Part shown: positions 18,614 to 27,325 of the stretch, piece after piece
Position numbering within the stretch: position 1 is the stretch's first letter
Layout of the letters: every line of letters begins with the position of its first letter
From: a virus
Strand: one strand, 5' to 3'
Length of the DNA: 31,967 bases
Virus record (IMG/VR): IMGVR_UViG_3300036403_000012
Location: 1-31,967 of that record
Notes under the pieces: generated by a model
Told to the model about the DNA's origin: nothing
Seen by the model: the letters and a program-made list of their open reading frames with translations, nothing else
Databases searched by the model: none
Position numbers and translations under genes: made by a program

Positions 18614-19657
18614 ATGATCGAAATGACCGCACCCATCGCCACCGGCTCGCAGCAGACCGAGCAGGCGGCCCAGTTCGTCGGCACCAACGGCGACGACCGC
18701 GCAGACCGCCGCAGGGCGGCCCTCGACGCGCTCAAGGCCGCGCAGAAGCCCGCGAAGGCCACGCCGGCCCCGCAGGCTGCACCGGAGCCCCGCCAGGAGG
18801 CCGAAGAGACCGAGGACGACGGCGAGCCCGTCGACGAAGCGCCGGCGCTCCTGCGTGGCGCAGAGGCGCAGCAAGAGGCCACCGAGGAGGCCGACGACGA
18901 GCCGCGGCTCACGGCCGTGGTGCGCGCGCGCGAGAAGGCGAACCGGATGCGCCGCGAGGCCGAGGCGCAGCGCATGGAAATCGAGCGCGACCGCATGCGC
19001 CTCGACATGGAGCGCCGCGAGGTGGAGCAGCTTCGCCGGGCTCGCGAGGCCATCGCGAAAGACCCGCTGGCCGGGCTCAAGGAGCTCGGCGTGGACCTGC
19101 GCGACCTGACGGAACGTGCGGCCATGGAGGGCACGCCGGATGCGCAGCTTCGTGAGCTCCGCGAGGCGCTCGAGGCGCAGCGGAAGGAGCTCGAGGACTA
19201 CCGCCGCGGCCAGACGGCCCGCGAGATGGAGCAGACCCGCGCGAAGGCCGAGGCCGAGTTCTTCGGCATGGCCAAGCAGGAGGAGCAGTTCCCGTTCTTG
19301 GCAGCGCGTGCCGAGCTGCACCCGGAGCTCGTGAAGGCGCAGGCCTACCAGCTCCAGGAGCAGTACTACAAGCAGACCGGCAAGGTGCCGACCCTGCAAG
19401 AGATTGCCGAGGCGCTGGACTACCTGGCAAGCGAGGAGTATCGTCACGTCAGCGAGCGCGAAGCTCGACGCGGCGCCAGCACTGCCGCGGCACCGGGCAA
19501 CGGCCCCGCAGCAGGCAAGCCGAGAACCTCCCGCACCCTGAGCACCGCTAGGGCCGGCGAGAAGAGCACGGCGAGCCCGGACCTCCGCGGCATGTCACGC
19601 GACGCCCGGAAGGATTACGTGGCGCAGCTCTTCAAGGCCGGCAGACTCGGCGGCTGA
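18614..19657 (+). CDS. Capsid scaffolding protein (putative)
   Basis: ATG 18614 follows GGAGTG (18604-18609). The 347-residue protein is charged and low in aromatic residues, with an acidic Pro/Ala/Glu-rich N-terminus (about 45-98), then long charged helices (about 104-147 and 176-215) likely to form coiled coils. A more ordered C-terminal part (about 220-290) with F-P-F-L and a Y-Q-L-Q-E-Q-Y-Y-K-Q segment precedes a basic end. Its composition and position between portal and major capsid protein match phage scaffolds, which shape the procapsid through a basic C-terminal helix-turn-helix. No protease motif is seen. Confidence 0.78.
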   Translation: MIEMTAPIATGSQQTEQAAQFVGTNGDDRADRRRAALDALKAAQKPAKATPAPQAAPEPRQEAEETEDDGEPVDEAPALLRGAEAQQEATEEADDEPRLTAVVRAREKANRMRREAEAQRMEIERDRMRLDMERREVEQLRRAREAIAKDPLAGLKELGVDLRDLTERAAMEGTPDAQLRELREALEAQRKELEDYRRGQTAREMEQTRAKAEAEFFGMAKQEEQFPFLAARAELHPELVKAQAYQLQEQYYKQTGKVPTLQEIAEALDYLASEEYRHVSEREARRGASTAAAPGNGPAAGKPRTSRTLSTARAGEKSTASPDLRGMSRDARKDYVAQLFKAGRLGG

Positions 19658-19659
19658 TT

Positions 19660-19702
19660 CTCCGAGGCGGGAGACCTCACCACCCTCTCGCCTGTTTCGG
19701 AG
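19660..19702 (+). promoter_or_regulatory. Hairpin sequestering the capsid gene ribosome binding site
   Basis: CTCCGA (19660-19665) pairs with TCGGAG (19697-19702), and GGCGGGAGA (19666-19674) pairs with TCTCGCC (19686-19692) apart from two bulged bases, around an 11-base loop. The GGAG at 19699-19702, the ribosome binding site six bases before ATG 19709, is inside the stem. The scaffold stop codon (19655-19657) is just upstream, so a ribosome finishing the scaffold gene would melt the stem. Confidence 0.6.
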
Positions 19703-19708
19703 TCTCAC

Positions 19709-21022
19709 ATGGCCGTTTTGGACGTTACTACCGCTACCAACATCATCAAGTTCCTGTACCCGGACTACACGGTTCCCCGTGAACTCCGGAAGGTGAATCC
19801 CTTCTTCGCCATGCTCGCGAAGAAGACGAACTTCGTCGGTAAGTCCGTCGAGGTGCCGCTCACGATCAACACCACGCAGGGCGGCTCGGCGCTGTTCAGC
19901 GCGGCGAAGAGCTCCAACGAGCTCTCCACGTCCTACTCGGACACCTACAAGACCTTCACCCTGACGCGTAAGAGCGACTACTCGCTCGCGACGATCAGCG
20001 GCGAGGCCATGAAGGCCGCCGTCATGGACGAGGGCGCCATGGTCGATCTCTTCCAGGACACCATCGACCTCGCCATGATGACGGCGATGCGCTCCATCGC
20101 GCGAAACCTCTTCCGCGACGGCTGCGCCTGGGCGGGCAAGGTCGGCAGCATCGCGGGCAGCGTCGTGACGCTCTCGACGCCCTCGGACGCGTTCAACTTC
20201 GACCTCGGCGAGCGCGTTTCGCTCTTCTCGAGCTCGTCGTTCCTCATGGACACGGCGGTCAACAACACCGACACCGTGCCGTACCTCGTCACGGCGGTCG
20301 ACCGCAAGGCCGGCACCATCACGCTCTCGAGCAGCACGGGCGTTTCGGGCGGCCAGTACATCGCGCGCTTCGGCGACCGCACGCTCTCGACCTCGGACGC
20401 CACGGTCTTCACGAACTCCCGCGTGATCACGGGCGTTTCGCAGTGGCTCGCGGGCTCGCAGACCGGCGCGGTCACGGGCGCGAACGCGGGTGCGCAGTTC
20501 CAGGCGGCGATCTACGGCGTGACCCGCACGACCGACAAGACCTCGCTCGCGGGTAACTCGCTCGACTGCACGGGCGCGGCTCCGGACGAGGCGATCATCC
20601 AGCTCGCTTCCGACATCAACGCGGAGGGCGGCCGTCCGGACCACTGCTTCATGAACCCGCGCGACTTCGCGAGCCTCGTGAAGTTCCTCGGCAGCCGCAC
20701 GGTCTACGACCGCGCCGTGAGCATCGAGGACGCGGAGATCGGCTTCCAGGCCGTGACGCTCATGGGCGACGCTGGGCCGCTCAAGTGCGTCAGCGACATC
20801 AACGTCCCGCAGAGCCAGATCTTCGCGCTCCAGCTCGACTCGTGGGACCTCTTCTCGCTGAACGCGGCCCCGCACATCCTCGACTACGACAACCAGCAGA
20901 TCCTGCGCGTCTCGGATGACGACGCGTACCAGATCCGCATCGGCTCGTACGCGAACCTCCGCTGTCGCGCCCCGGCCTTCAACGGCCGCGGCTTCAACTA
21001 CCTCGCCACCACCACCTACTGA
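19709..21022 (+). CDS. Major capsid protein
   Basis: ATG 19709 lies six bases after GGAG (19699-19702). The 437-residue protein follows the scaffold and has features of HK97-fold capsid proteins: an N-terminal arm with R-E-L-R-K-V-N-P-F-F-A-M-L, a long spine-helix region with M-M-T-A-M-R-S-I-A-R-N-L-F (about residues 124-136), then a beta-rich insertion and P-domain-like segments, ending in a strand-rich part with N-P-R-D-F and a final R-C-R-A-P-A-F-N-G-R-G-F. It is rich in Ser, Thr and Ala with few cysteines. It forms the shell; no delta-domain protease is seen nearby. Confidence 0.87.
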   Translation: MAVLDVTTATNIIKFLYPDYTVPRELRKVNPFFAMLAKKTNFVGKSVEVPLTINTTQGGSALFSAAKSSNELSTSYSDTYKTFTLTRKSDYSLATISGEAMKAAVMDEGAMVDLFQDTIDLAMMTAMRSIARNLFRDGCAWAGKVGSIAGSVVTLSTPSDAFNFDLGERVSLFSSSSFLMDTAVNNTDTVPYLVTAVDRKAGTITLSSSTGVSGGQYIARFGDRTLSTSDATVFTNSRVITGVSQWLAGSQTGAVTGANAGAQFQAAIYGVTRTTDKTSLAGNSLDCTGAAPDEAIIQLASDINAEGGRPDHCFMNPRDFASLVKFLGSRTVYDRAVSIEDAEIGFQAVTLMGDAGPLKCVSDINVPQSQIFALQLDSWDLFSLNAAPHILDYDNQQILRVSDDDAYQIRIGSYANLRCRAPAFNGRGFNYLATTTY

Positions 21023-21034
21023 GAGGCAACCCAG

Positions 21035-21421
21035 ATGGCCGCCCGCTCTTTCGTTCAGCTCCTGGGCGCCGCCGATCCGGGCGTCGTCCTTCTCGGGTTC
21101 AGCTTCGCCACGAACGGCGCAAGCGACCCGGTGGCCTCGACCATCACCGGCCGAGGCGTGGCCTCCGTTGTCCTCGCGGCAACGGGCGTCTACACCATCA
21201 CGCTGCAGGACGTTTACCCCTCCCTTCTCTCGGCCACGGCGAGCCTCCAGCTCGCCAGCGCCGACGACAAGGTGGCGGCGAACATCGGCGCCGTGGACCT
21301 CAACGCGAAAACCATCCAGGTGCGCCTCTACGACCTGAGCTCCGCAGCTCTCGCGAACGTGGCCGCCGCGACGGGGAACCGCGTCAACGTCACGCTCGTC
21401 CTTAAGAACTCGCAGGTCTGA
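21035..21421 (+). CDS. Small beta-rich head protein, possible capsid decoration protein
   Basis: ATG 21035 follows GAGAGG (21022-21027). The 128-residue product is made of short beta strands: G-R-G-V-A-S-V-V-L-A-A-T-G-V-Y-T-I-T-L-Q-D-V-Y-P-S-L-L (about 39-65) and N-A-K-T-I-Q-V-R-L-Y-D-L (about 89-100), with R-V-N-V-T-L-V-L-K-N-S at the end. I recall similar small proteins with T-G-x-G-V-A-S-V and Y-T-V-T-L-x-D encoded next to phage capsid genes. Decoration or head stabilisation is a reasonable guess from position and fold, not proven. Confidence 0.65.
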   Translation: MAARSFVQLLGAADPGVVLLGFSFATNGASDPVASTITGRGVASVVLAATGVYTITLQDVYPSLLSATASLQLASADDKVAANIGAVDLNAKTIQVRLYDLSSAALANVAAATGNRVNVTLVLKNSQV

Positions 21422-21423
21422 CC

Positions 21424-21624
21424 ATGAAGAAGCCCGCGCTTCTCATCGCTCTCGGCCGCGGGCCGAAGGGCGAAATGGACGACGAGGAGGAGGCCCCGGC
21501 CTCCGAGAACTACGCCGAGGAAAAGAAGGCACTGGCCGCGGACGTGATGTCCGCGATCAAGAGCAACGACAAGGAAGCCTTTGCGGACGCTCTCGAGGCG
21601 TTCGTGATGGCCTGCTCGGAGTAA
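21424..21624 (+). CDS. Small acidic head-associated protein, 66 aa
   Basis: ATG 21424 is 2 nt after the preceding stop. The product has a central acidic run (D-D-E-E-E) and a C-terminal helix pattern A-D-V-M-S-A-I-K-S-N-D-K-E-A-F-A-D-A-L-E-A-F-V found in many small phage proteins encoded between capsid and connector genes. Function unknown. AAGGAA overlapping its TAA is the ribosome binding site of the next gene. Confidence 0.65.
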   Translation: MKKPALLIALGRGPKGEMDDEEEAPASENYAEEKKALAADVMSAIKSNDKEAFADALEAFVMACSE

Positions 21625-21628
21625 GGAA

Positions 21629-22318
21629 ATGGCACGCAGTCGAACGCTTGGACAAATGCGCTCAGATGTTCGGCTGCGTGCCGACCTCGTTGGCAACCAG
21701 TTCGTTTCGGACTCGGAAATCAACGAGTACATCAACCAGAGCCTCGCGGAGCTTTACGACCGGCTGATCGGCTCGCGCGGGCAAGAGTACTACGCGAAGG
21801 AGCAGACCATCGCGACGACGGGCGCCGAAACCTACGCGCTCCCGGCGGACCACTACCAGACGCTGTACGTGGAGCTCGATTACGGCGGCTCGCGCATGCG
21901 CCTGGGCTCGTACTCGTTCCACGAACGCGCGATGCTCCTCGGCACCAGCACGCCCAACCCTGGCGTGCCCGCGGCCTTCCGCATCATTCAGGACAACCTG
22001 AGCCTGCTTCCGGCCCCCACGGGCGGCTACACGGTGCGGCACTGGTACGTGCCCGCGTGCGTTCGACTTGTAAGCGATTCTGATACGTTCGACGGCGTGG
22101 ACGGCTGGGAGGAGTACGCCGTGTGGCGCGCGGTCGCCTACGTGCAGCAAAAGGAGCAGGTCGATCCCTCTTTCGCGCTCTCGTTCGTCACCACGCTCGG
22201 CCAGCGCATCGACCGCCTGGCGCCGTTCCGCGCCACGCAGAATACCGAGCGCGTGACGGACGTTTACCGCGGCAACTACTACGACGCCGACCCCTCGCGC
22301 TTCCTGCCGCGGCCATGA
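21629..22318 (+). CDS. Head-tail connector / adaptor protein
   Basis: ATG 21629 follows AAGGAA. The 229-residue protein opens with a helical pattern, M-R-S-D-V-R-L-R-A-D-L, then S-D-S-E-I-N-E-Y-I-N-Q-S-L-A-E-L-Y-D-R-L (about 27-46), which I recall from phage adaptor proteins that dock below the portal. This leads to Y-A-L-P-A-D-H-Y-Q-T-L and a strand-rich middle, and W-E-E-Y-A-V-W-R-A-V-A-Y (about 153-164) in a late helix. It lies between capsid and tail/neck genes, as expected for a ring linking portal to tail. Confidence 0.75.
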   Translation: MARSRTLGQMRSDVRLRADLVGNQFVSDSEINEYINQSLAELYDRLIGSRGQEYYAKEQTIATTGAETYALPADHYQTLYVELDYGGSRMRLGSYSFHERAMLLGTSTPNPGVPAAFRIIQDNLSLLPAPTGGYTVRHWYVPACVRLVSDSDTFDGVDGWEEYAVWRAVAYVQQKEQVDPSFALSFVTTLGQRIDRLAPFRATQNTERVTDVYRGNYYDADPSRFLPRP

Positions 22319-23196
22319 CGACGCGCATTCCTGGGCGCCCGGAGCTCGTCGGCACGGTGCCGCGGCAGCTCCAGACGACGCGCCCGCGCGTGCTCCAGAG
22401 CGAGGATGCCGCGATCGTCGACGCGCAGCGCGTCACGCAGCAGATTTCTCAACGCACGAACCTCGCAATCGGGCGCGTCAATCAGATCCTCGAGACGCCC
22501 TTCGGCGAGGGCCAGACGCTCGTGCGGCCCGTTGGCAACGGCCAGTTCACCGAGCTCCTCGCGCTGAACGTCGGCGCCAACGTGATCCCGCACACGCTCG
22601 GACGCCCCGCGCAAGGGTTCGTGATCGTCGATCTGCACGGCGCCCCGACGCGCAGGCTCGGCGCGTTCTACTCCGACGTGACGCAGCCGCCCGCAGGCAA
22701 GGACACACCTACGCCGGTCTACTGGAGCCACACGACGATCTCCGAAGGCGTCTCGTGCGCACCGGGCGACTACCGCGTAATTTGCGACGTGGCCGGCGTC
22801 TATGATTTCCAGTTCTCCCTCCAGGCGGACAAGCTCACCGGCGGCAGGGCGCTCCTCTTTGTGTGGTGTCGCATCAGCGGCACGGATGTGCCATGGAGCG
22901 CCTCAAGACTGGCCATCCAAGGCAACGACGACGAGCAAGTGCCCGCGTGGGACTTTATGCTCACGATGAACGCAGGCGACTCGTTTGAGCTCTACTGGGC
23001 AACAGACGACACGGACATTGAGCTAACGGCCTACGGCGCCACTGCATTCTGTCCCGAGACGCCCTCGGCGCTCCTCACCGTGACGGGCCCCGTAGGCCCG
23101 ATCCTGACGCATGTGGAGCGCACGCGGGGGCTCGACGAGCAAAGCATTCGGATCGACGCGTCGATCCCGTGTCAGGCCAAAATTTGGGTATGGTGA
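22315..23196 (+). CDS. Beta-sandwich protein, possible fibre or neck component
   Basis: ATG 22315 overlaps the adaptor stop. The N-terminal half of this 293-residue protein has a helix (about 31-59) and a segment with V-I-P-H-T-L-G-R-P-A-Q-G-F-V-I-V-D (about 92-108). Residues about 150-245 look like a jelly-roll with G-V-Y-D-F-Q-F-S-L-Q and a later L-T-M-N-A-G-D-S-F-E-L-Y-W-A-T-D-D, as in C1q/TNF-like or fibre-head domains of phage proteins. A third beta segment and I-P-C-Q-A-K-I-W-V-W close it. A role in head-tail joining or receptor contact is inferred. Confidence 0.65.
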   Translation: MTTRIPGRPELVGTVPRQLQTTRPRVLQSEDAAIVDAQRVTQQISQRTNLAIGRVNQILETPFGEGQTLVRPVGNGQFTELLALNVGANVIPHTLGRPAQGFVIVDLHGAPTRRLGAFYSDVTQPPAGKDTPTPVYWSHTTISEGVSCAPGDYRVICDVAGVYDFQFSLQADKLTGGRALLFVWCRISGTDVPWSASRLAIQGNDDEQVPAWDFMLTMNAGDSFELYWATDDTDIELTAYGATAFCPETPSALLTVTGPVGPILTHVERTRGLDEQSIRIDASIPCQAKIWVW

Positions 23197-23200
23197 CGCC

Positions 23201-26200
23201 ATGGCAGAGCAGAGCAAACCCGGGCAAGGCGTGATCGTGCGAGCCGACTTCGGCGGCGGCATTGATGAAAGCATGGACGCATGGCGCGTCCCGCCGTCGC
23301 AGCTCTCGGACCTCCGCAACGGTCGGCTCGAAAAGGTCGGCAGCGTCCGCAAGCGCACGGGCTATCAGCCCATCGACCCGCCAAAGCCGAGCGGAGGCAG
23401 CGCCAGCGCCGGCGAGCCCATCGCAGCATTCGCAGCCGCCGCGCAGACCGTCGTGGTCGATCGCGCGCGCGACAGCTCACTCGACGACTGGAAGCACCTT
23501 TTCCCGACTACGCCGCAGCGCATCGCAAATGAAAGCGGCTACGTGGCTCGCCAGTACACGCCGAGCACCACGCCCGCCACCAACGGCTGGACGACAACGG
23601 GCCCCGCCTCCGACGTGATCGGCGACGTGTTCGTGCTCGACGGCAACGCGGGCGACATCGACGAGTGCGTGGACTACGGCGCCGCGGAAAACTTTGTGTT
23701 CGTGGTCAAGGTCACACGCTCGAGCTCGGCGGCGTCGGCCTCCACGTTCACGCTCTCGCAGTACGATGCCACGACCTTCGCGCTCGTCTCGGAGCTCTCG
23801 CAGACCTTCGCAGGCGGCGCCCCGGGCGCCAACGCCGCGCGCATCTACCCGAAACTCATCGTCTACCCGAGCCTGAACCGCATCGTGGTTGCCATCGCGC
23901 ACAACCACCTTGTGAATAAGGCGCAGGCCGTCTTTCACCTGTACTCGTACGGCGCCGCCGGCCTGGCGTTCGTGACCACGCCAGCCGTTACCCCCGTGCA
24001 AAACGCCGTCGACCATTTCGACGTGACGGCCTACGCGACGGTTCCCGAGCAACGCTACCGCCCCGCGTGCCCGTGGGACGTGTGCAAGGTCGGCACCGAT
24101 GGCCTCTTCCTCGCCACGTTCGATACCGGCGTTGGCACGCGCACAGAGCGCTTCACCGTCTCGGCAAGCACGATCACTTCCACGGCGCAGGTCGACCACC
24201 CGGTCGGCATCGGCCCCTTGCAAGCGCTCAGCATCGCCGAGACAAGCGCGGGCGTGGCCCTCGTGGGCTACCACAACCCGCTATTCAATGCGGCGCTCAC
24301 GCCGCCGTACCAAGCCGGCAACTACGGTTGCCCGATGGCCACCTACGACGCGACGACGTGCGCGCTCGTGGCAGCAAACCTGTTCCCCATCACGATCTCG
24401 GTTGCCGGTTCGGTCGCCATCCCGGGGCGCCTGACAGTCGGCGAGTACCAAGCGCAAGACGCCACCGAATCGCGCGTGTGCGGCTTCGTCGAGGTGCTCG
24501 AGTACGCCACCGGCTTCATTTACGCGCACCGCCTCGTGCGCGTGGGCATGGGTTTCGGCAACGTGACCGCAACCGACTCCACGACCTTCAAGAGCTACGC
24601 GATTCCCGCAGGCCGGCTCTTCTCGCTCACGTACCACCCCACCGTGCCGAGCACGGATCGGCGCCCGCTGCGCCTGCCGCTCGTCGTGGGCGCGTCGCAG
24701 CAGACGTTCCTCGGCCGCGTGGCGCTCTCAAATGACCCATATACGGAGTATGCCGGCAACTATTCGGGCGTCATTGGCACGCAGCTCCTCGTGGGCACCG
24801 AGGAAATGACGCTTGGGTGCGTCAACGGCCCGGTGCAGACCTACGCGCCGCGCCTCCAGCCGTGCCCACCGCCCTCGGCATTTCTCAGCCAAGGCAAATG
24901 GTGCGTGCCGCACCTCGTGGCGCTCGACGGCGGCAGCGGCTTCGGAATCGCCATGGTGCGCCTCGCGCAGCGAGCTCCCGGCGACGTACAGCCGAGCGCC
25001 TACGCCACGCTGCCCATGTTCCCCGCGGGCGTGCTCCAGCAGGCGGACGGCGAGCGCTTCGCCGAGGTCACGCTCGTGGACCGCCCGATCATCGGCGCCG
25101 TGGTGGGCAGCAACTCCGGCACCGCCAACGACTTCACGCAGGGCGACTATCTAATCCAGTGCGTCGCCAGCTACCGCGACGCGTACGGCAACGTACACCG
25201 TTCGACGCCATCGGACCCGTACCGCATGGTGTCCGTGGCCTCGCCGCTCACGTCGCGCACGTGGACCATCTATTTCGGCTACCAGAGCTACACGAACCGC
25301 AACGATGTGCAGCTCGATTTCTACGTGACCGAGCCCAACGGCACGATCCTGCGCTACTGGTTCAGCGTGCCTAACGTGCTCTTGAGCGTAGGCTGGGCGT
25401 CGGTCGCGCGCTCGGACTCGGCCGTGTCCGGCGGCACGGGCCTCCCGCCGCTCGACGCGCCGACGCTCTACACCACGGGTGGCGTGCTGCCGTACGTGCC
25501 CGTCCCGTCGTCGCGCTTCGCCGTGCTCTTCAAGAACCGACTCATCGTCGGCGGCAGCGACGACCGCCGCAGCATCTACTACTCGAACGCGCCGCTCTCC
25601 TATCAAGGCGCATCGTTCGCCGTGGGCAACGTGCTGCGCATCGAGCACGAGACGGGCGCGACGGCCGCGGGCGCCCTTGGCGACAAGCTGATCCTGTTCA
25701 CCGAAAATTCGGTGTGGGCCATCTTCGGCCAGTTCCGCGACCAGACCGGAGCCGGCGACGCCATCAGCGAGCCCGAGCAGATCCACGATTACATCGGCTG
25801 CACGCAGCCGGCCTCCGTCGTCAGCGTGTCCACGGGCCTGATCTTCTTCGGTACGGACTCCCGCTTCTACCTGATCGACGACCGCCTCGGCCTCGTGCCC
25901 ATCGGCCTCCGCGTGCAGACGCTCACCCGCGAAAGCATGCTTGAGCGCTACGACGAGATCCAGGCCGCCGTGCATATCGAGGGCGAGCGAGAGGTGCGCT
26001 TCTTCATGCGCGAGAGCGCAAGCGGCTCGATCGGGATCCTGGTGTACAACTACCAGGTCGACCAATGGTCCCTCGACCGCGTGACCCTGACGAATCAACC
26101 ATTCATCGGCTCATGGGGCGCTGCGTGCTGGTCGCCGAGCTTTGGCACGCTTGCCGTGACGAACGGCGATTGGGTGAAGGACGATGGCTCGACGTGGACG

Positions 26201-26596
26201 GACGGCACGGCGTGGATCACGCTCACGGCCTCGACCGCGTGGATCCAGCCCGCCGGCACGCAAGACTATTCGCGGTTCCGCTACGCGCAGGTGCTCGGCC
26301 GCTCGGCCGCCGACCATAACCTGACGGTCACGGTCAAAGTGGACTTCGACGAGAACACGACGGTGGCCACCGGTACGTGGACGGCGGCGCAGCTCGCGCC
26401 CATCGCAAGCACGGTCTACCCCGAGCAGGTGCGGCTCCAGGTCGGCACGCAGAAAACGCAAGCCGTGAAGATCACGATCAACGACGCGGCGCCTACTGGT
26501 GCTACAAGTGGGCAAGGCCCCCAGCTCGTCGGCCTCGCGCTCGAGATGCTGCCGCTTGGCGGCATGCGGCGCCTCCCAGACGTTCGGAAGAAGTAG
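23201..26596 (+). CDS. Large beta-rich neck/tail protein (stabilisation or nozzle-like)
   Basis: ATG 23201 is chosen because it begins just after the preceding TGA; the frame is open upstream but that would overlap the preceding gene. The 1131-residue product begins F-G-G-G-I-D-E-S (about 17-24), L-S-D-L-R-N-G-R and V-R-K-R-T-G-Y, a motif set seen at the start of podovirus tail-stabilisation or nozzle proteins. The long middle is beta-rich and repetitive, like a propeller. Residues about 776-900 contain F-K-N-R-L-I-V-G-G-S, L-G-D-K-L-I-L-F-T-E-N-S-V-W and G-L-I-F-F-G-T-D-S-R-F-Y-L-I. It probably forms or seals the short tail (compare P22 gp10-type proteins), though it is much longer. Confidence 0.68.
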   Translation: MAEQSKPGQGVIVRADFGGGIDESMDAWRVPPSQLSDLRNGRLEKVGSVRKRTGYQPIDPPKPSGGSASAGEPIAAFAAAAQTVVVDRARDSSLDDWKHLFPTTPQRIANESGYVARQYTPSTTPATNGWTTTGPASDVIGDVFVLDGNAGDIDECVDYGAAENFVFVVKVTRSSSAASASTFTLSQYDATTFALVSELSQTFAGGAPGANAARIYPKLIVYPSLNRIVVAIAHNHLVNKAQAVFHLYSYGAAGLAFVTTPAVTPVQNAVDHFDVTAYATVPEQRYRPACPWDVCKVGTDGLFLATFDTGVGTRTERFTVSASTITSTAQVDHPVGIGPLQALSIAETSAGVALVGYHNPLFNAALTPPYQAGNYGCPMATYDATTCALVAANLFPITISVAGSVAIPGRLTVGEYQAQDATESRVCGFVEVLEYATGFIYAHRLVRVGMGFGNVTATDSTTFKSYAIPAGRLFSLTYHPTVPSTDRRPLRLPLVVGASQQTFLGRVALSNDPYTEYAGNYSGVIGTQLLVGTEEMTLGCVNGPVQTYAPRLQPCPPPSAFLSQGKWCVPHLVALDGGSGFGIAMVRLAQRAPGDVQPSAYATLPMFPAGVLQQADGERFAEVTLVDRPIIGAVVGSNSGTANDFTQGDYLIQCVASYRDAYGNVHRSTPSDPYRMVSVASPLTSRTWTIYFGYQSYTNRNDVQLDFYVTEPNGTILRYWFSVPNVLLSVGWASVARSDSAVSGGTGLPPLDAPTLYTTGGVLPYVPVPSSRFAVLFKNRLIVGGSDDRRSIYYSNAPLSYQGASFAVGNVLRIEHETGATAAGALGDKLILFTENSVWAIFGQFRDQTGAGDAISEPEQIHDYIGCTQPASVVSVSTGLIFFGTDSRFYLIDDRLGLVPIGLRVQTLTRESMLERYDEIQAAVHIEGEREVRFFMRESASGSIGILVYNYQVDQWSLDRVTLTNQPFIGSWGAACWSPSFGTLAVTNGDWVKDDGSTWTDGTAWITLTASTAWIQPAGTQDYSRFRYAQVLGRSAADHNLTVTVKVDFDENTTVATGTWTAAQLAPIASTVYPEQVRLQVGTQKTQAVKITINDAAPTGATSGQGPQLVGLALEMLPLGGMRRLPDVRKK

Positions 26597-26605
26597 GAGA
26601 AACCG

Positions 26606-27325
26606 ATGGCTGATTTCCTCGACATCGTAACCGCGCCGGTTCGGGCAATTGCCGGCGCGTCTGCGCCGAAAGAGCGCAAAATGGCGCGCCAAACGGTGCT
26701 CGGCGTCGGCGAAATCGGCGGCGACCCCGGGCGCGTGGAAGACGAGTACCAGCGCCGATTGCGCGAGCAACTCGCGGCGCGCCAGCGCGAGCAAGAGGCC
26801 GTGCTCTTCGACCAGCAGCGCCAGCGCATCCTCGGCGCCATGCAGCCGTCGACCATGGCGACCGAAGCAGCGCGCGAGCAAGCCCGCGAGGCCGGCATGG
26901 CCACGATGGGCGCCGCACGCTCCCAGATGGGCGTGGCAGGTACGCAGACGGCCGCCCTCGGCGCCCTGGGCGCCGGCCAGGCGCAGCAATACGGCATGGC
27001 CGAGGCTCGCCAGGTGCAGGCGCAGGAGGAGCAGCGCAACGCGCTCGCGCAAGCGCAGCTCGCCGAGATGCTTCGCCAGCAGGAGCTGGCGCGCATGGGC
27101 CTCGAGCGCGGCGACATCGCGCAGGCGCTCGGCGCACAACGCGCGCTGATGATTCCCGAGCTCGAAATGCAACAGCAGTACGCCGCCGCGGAGGCCGAGC
27201 GTGCCCGCCGCCGACAGGCCGCCGGCGCACAGGCGCTCGGCGCTCTCGGCGCGGCCGGGTATGACGCGTACGCGGGCTACCAAAAGGCCCAAGAGGATGC
27301 CTTGAAGAAGGAGCTCGGATTCTAA
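26606..27325 (+). CDS. Putative internal virion / DNA ejection protein 1
   Basis: ATG 26606 follows TAGGAG (26594-26599). The 239-residue product is very rich in Ala, Gln, Arg and Glu, with almost no aromatic residues in its core. It contains long amphipathic helices (about 40-75 and 125-180), an Ala/Gly segment (about 90-120) and a second Ala/Gly-rich hydrophobic segment (G-A-Q-A-L-G-A-L-G-A-A-G-Y, about 206-218). Such composition is typical of podovirus ejection proteins that leave the capsid ahead of the genome and span the envelope. Position after the neck protein agrees. Confidence 0.62.
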   Translation: MADFLDIVTAPVRAIAGASAPKERKMARQTVLGVGEIGGDPGRVEDEYQRRLREQLAARQREQEAVLFDQQRQRILGAMQPSTMATEAAREQAREAGMATMGAARSQMGVAGTQTAALGALGAGQAQQYGMAEARQVQAQEEQRNALAQAQLAEMLRQQELARMGLERGDIAQALGAQRALMIPELEMQQQYAAAEAERARRRQAAGAQALGALGAAGYDAYAGYQKAQEDALKKELGF

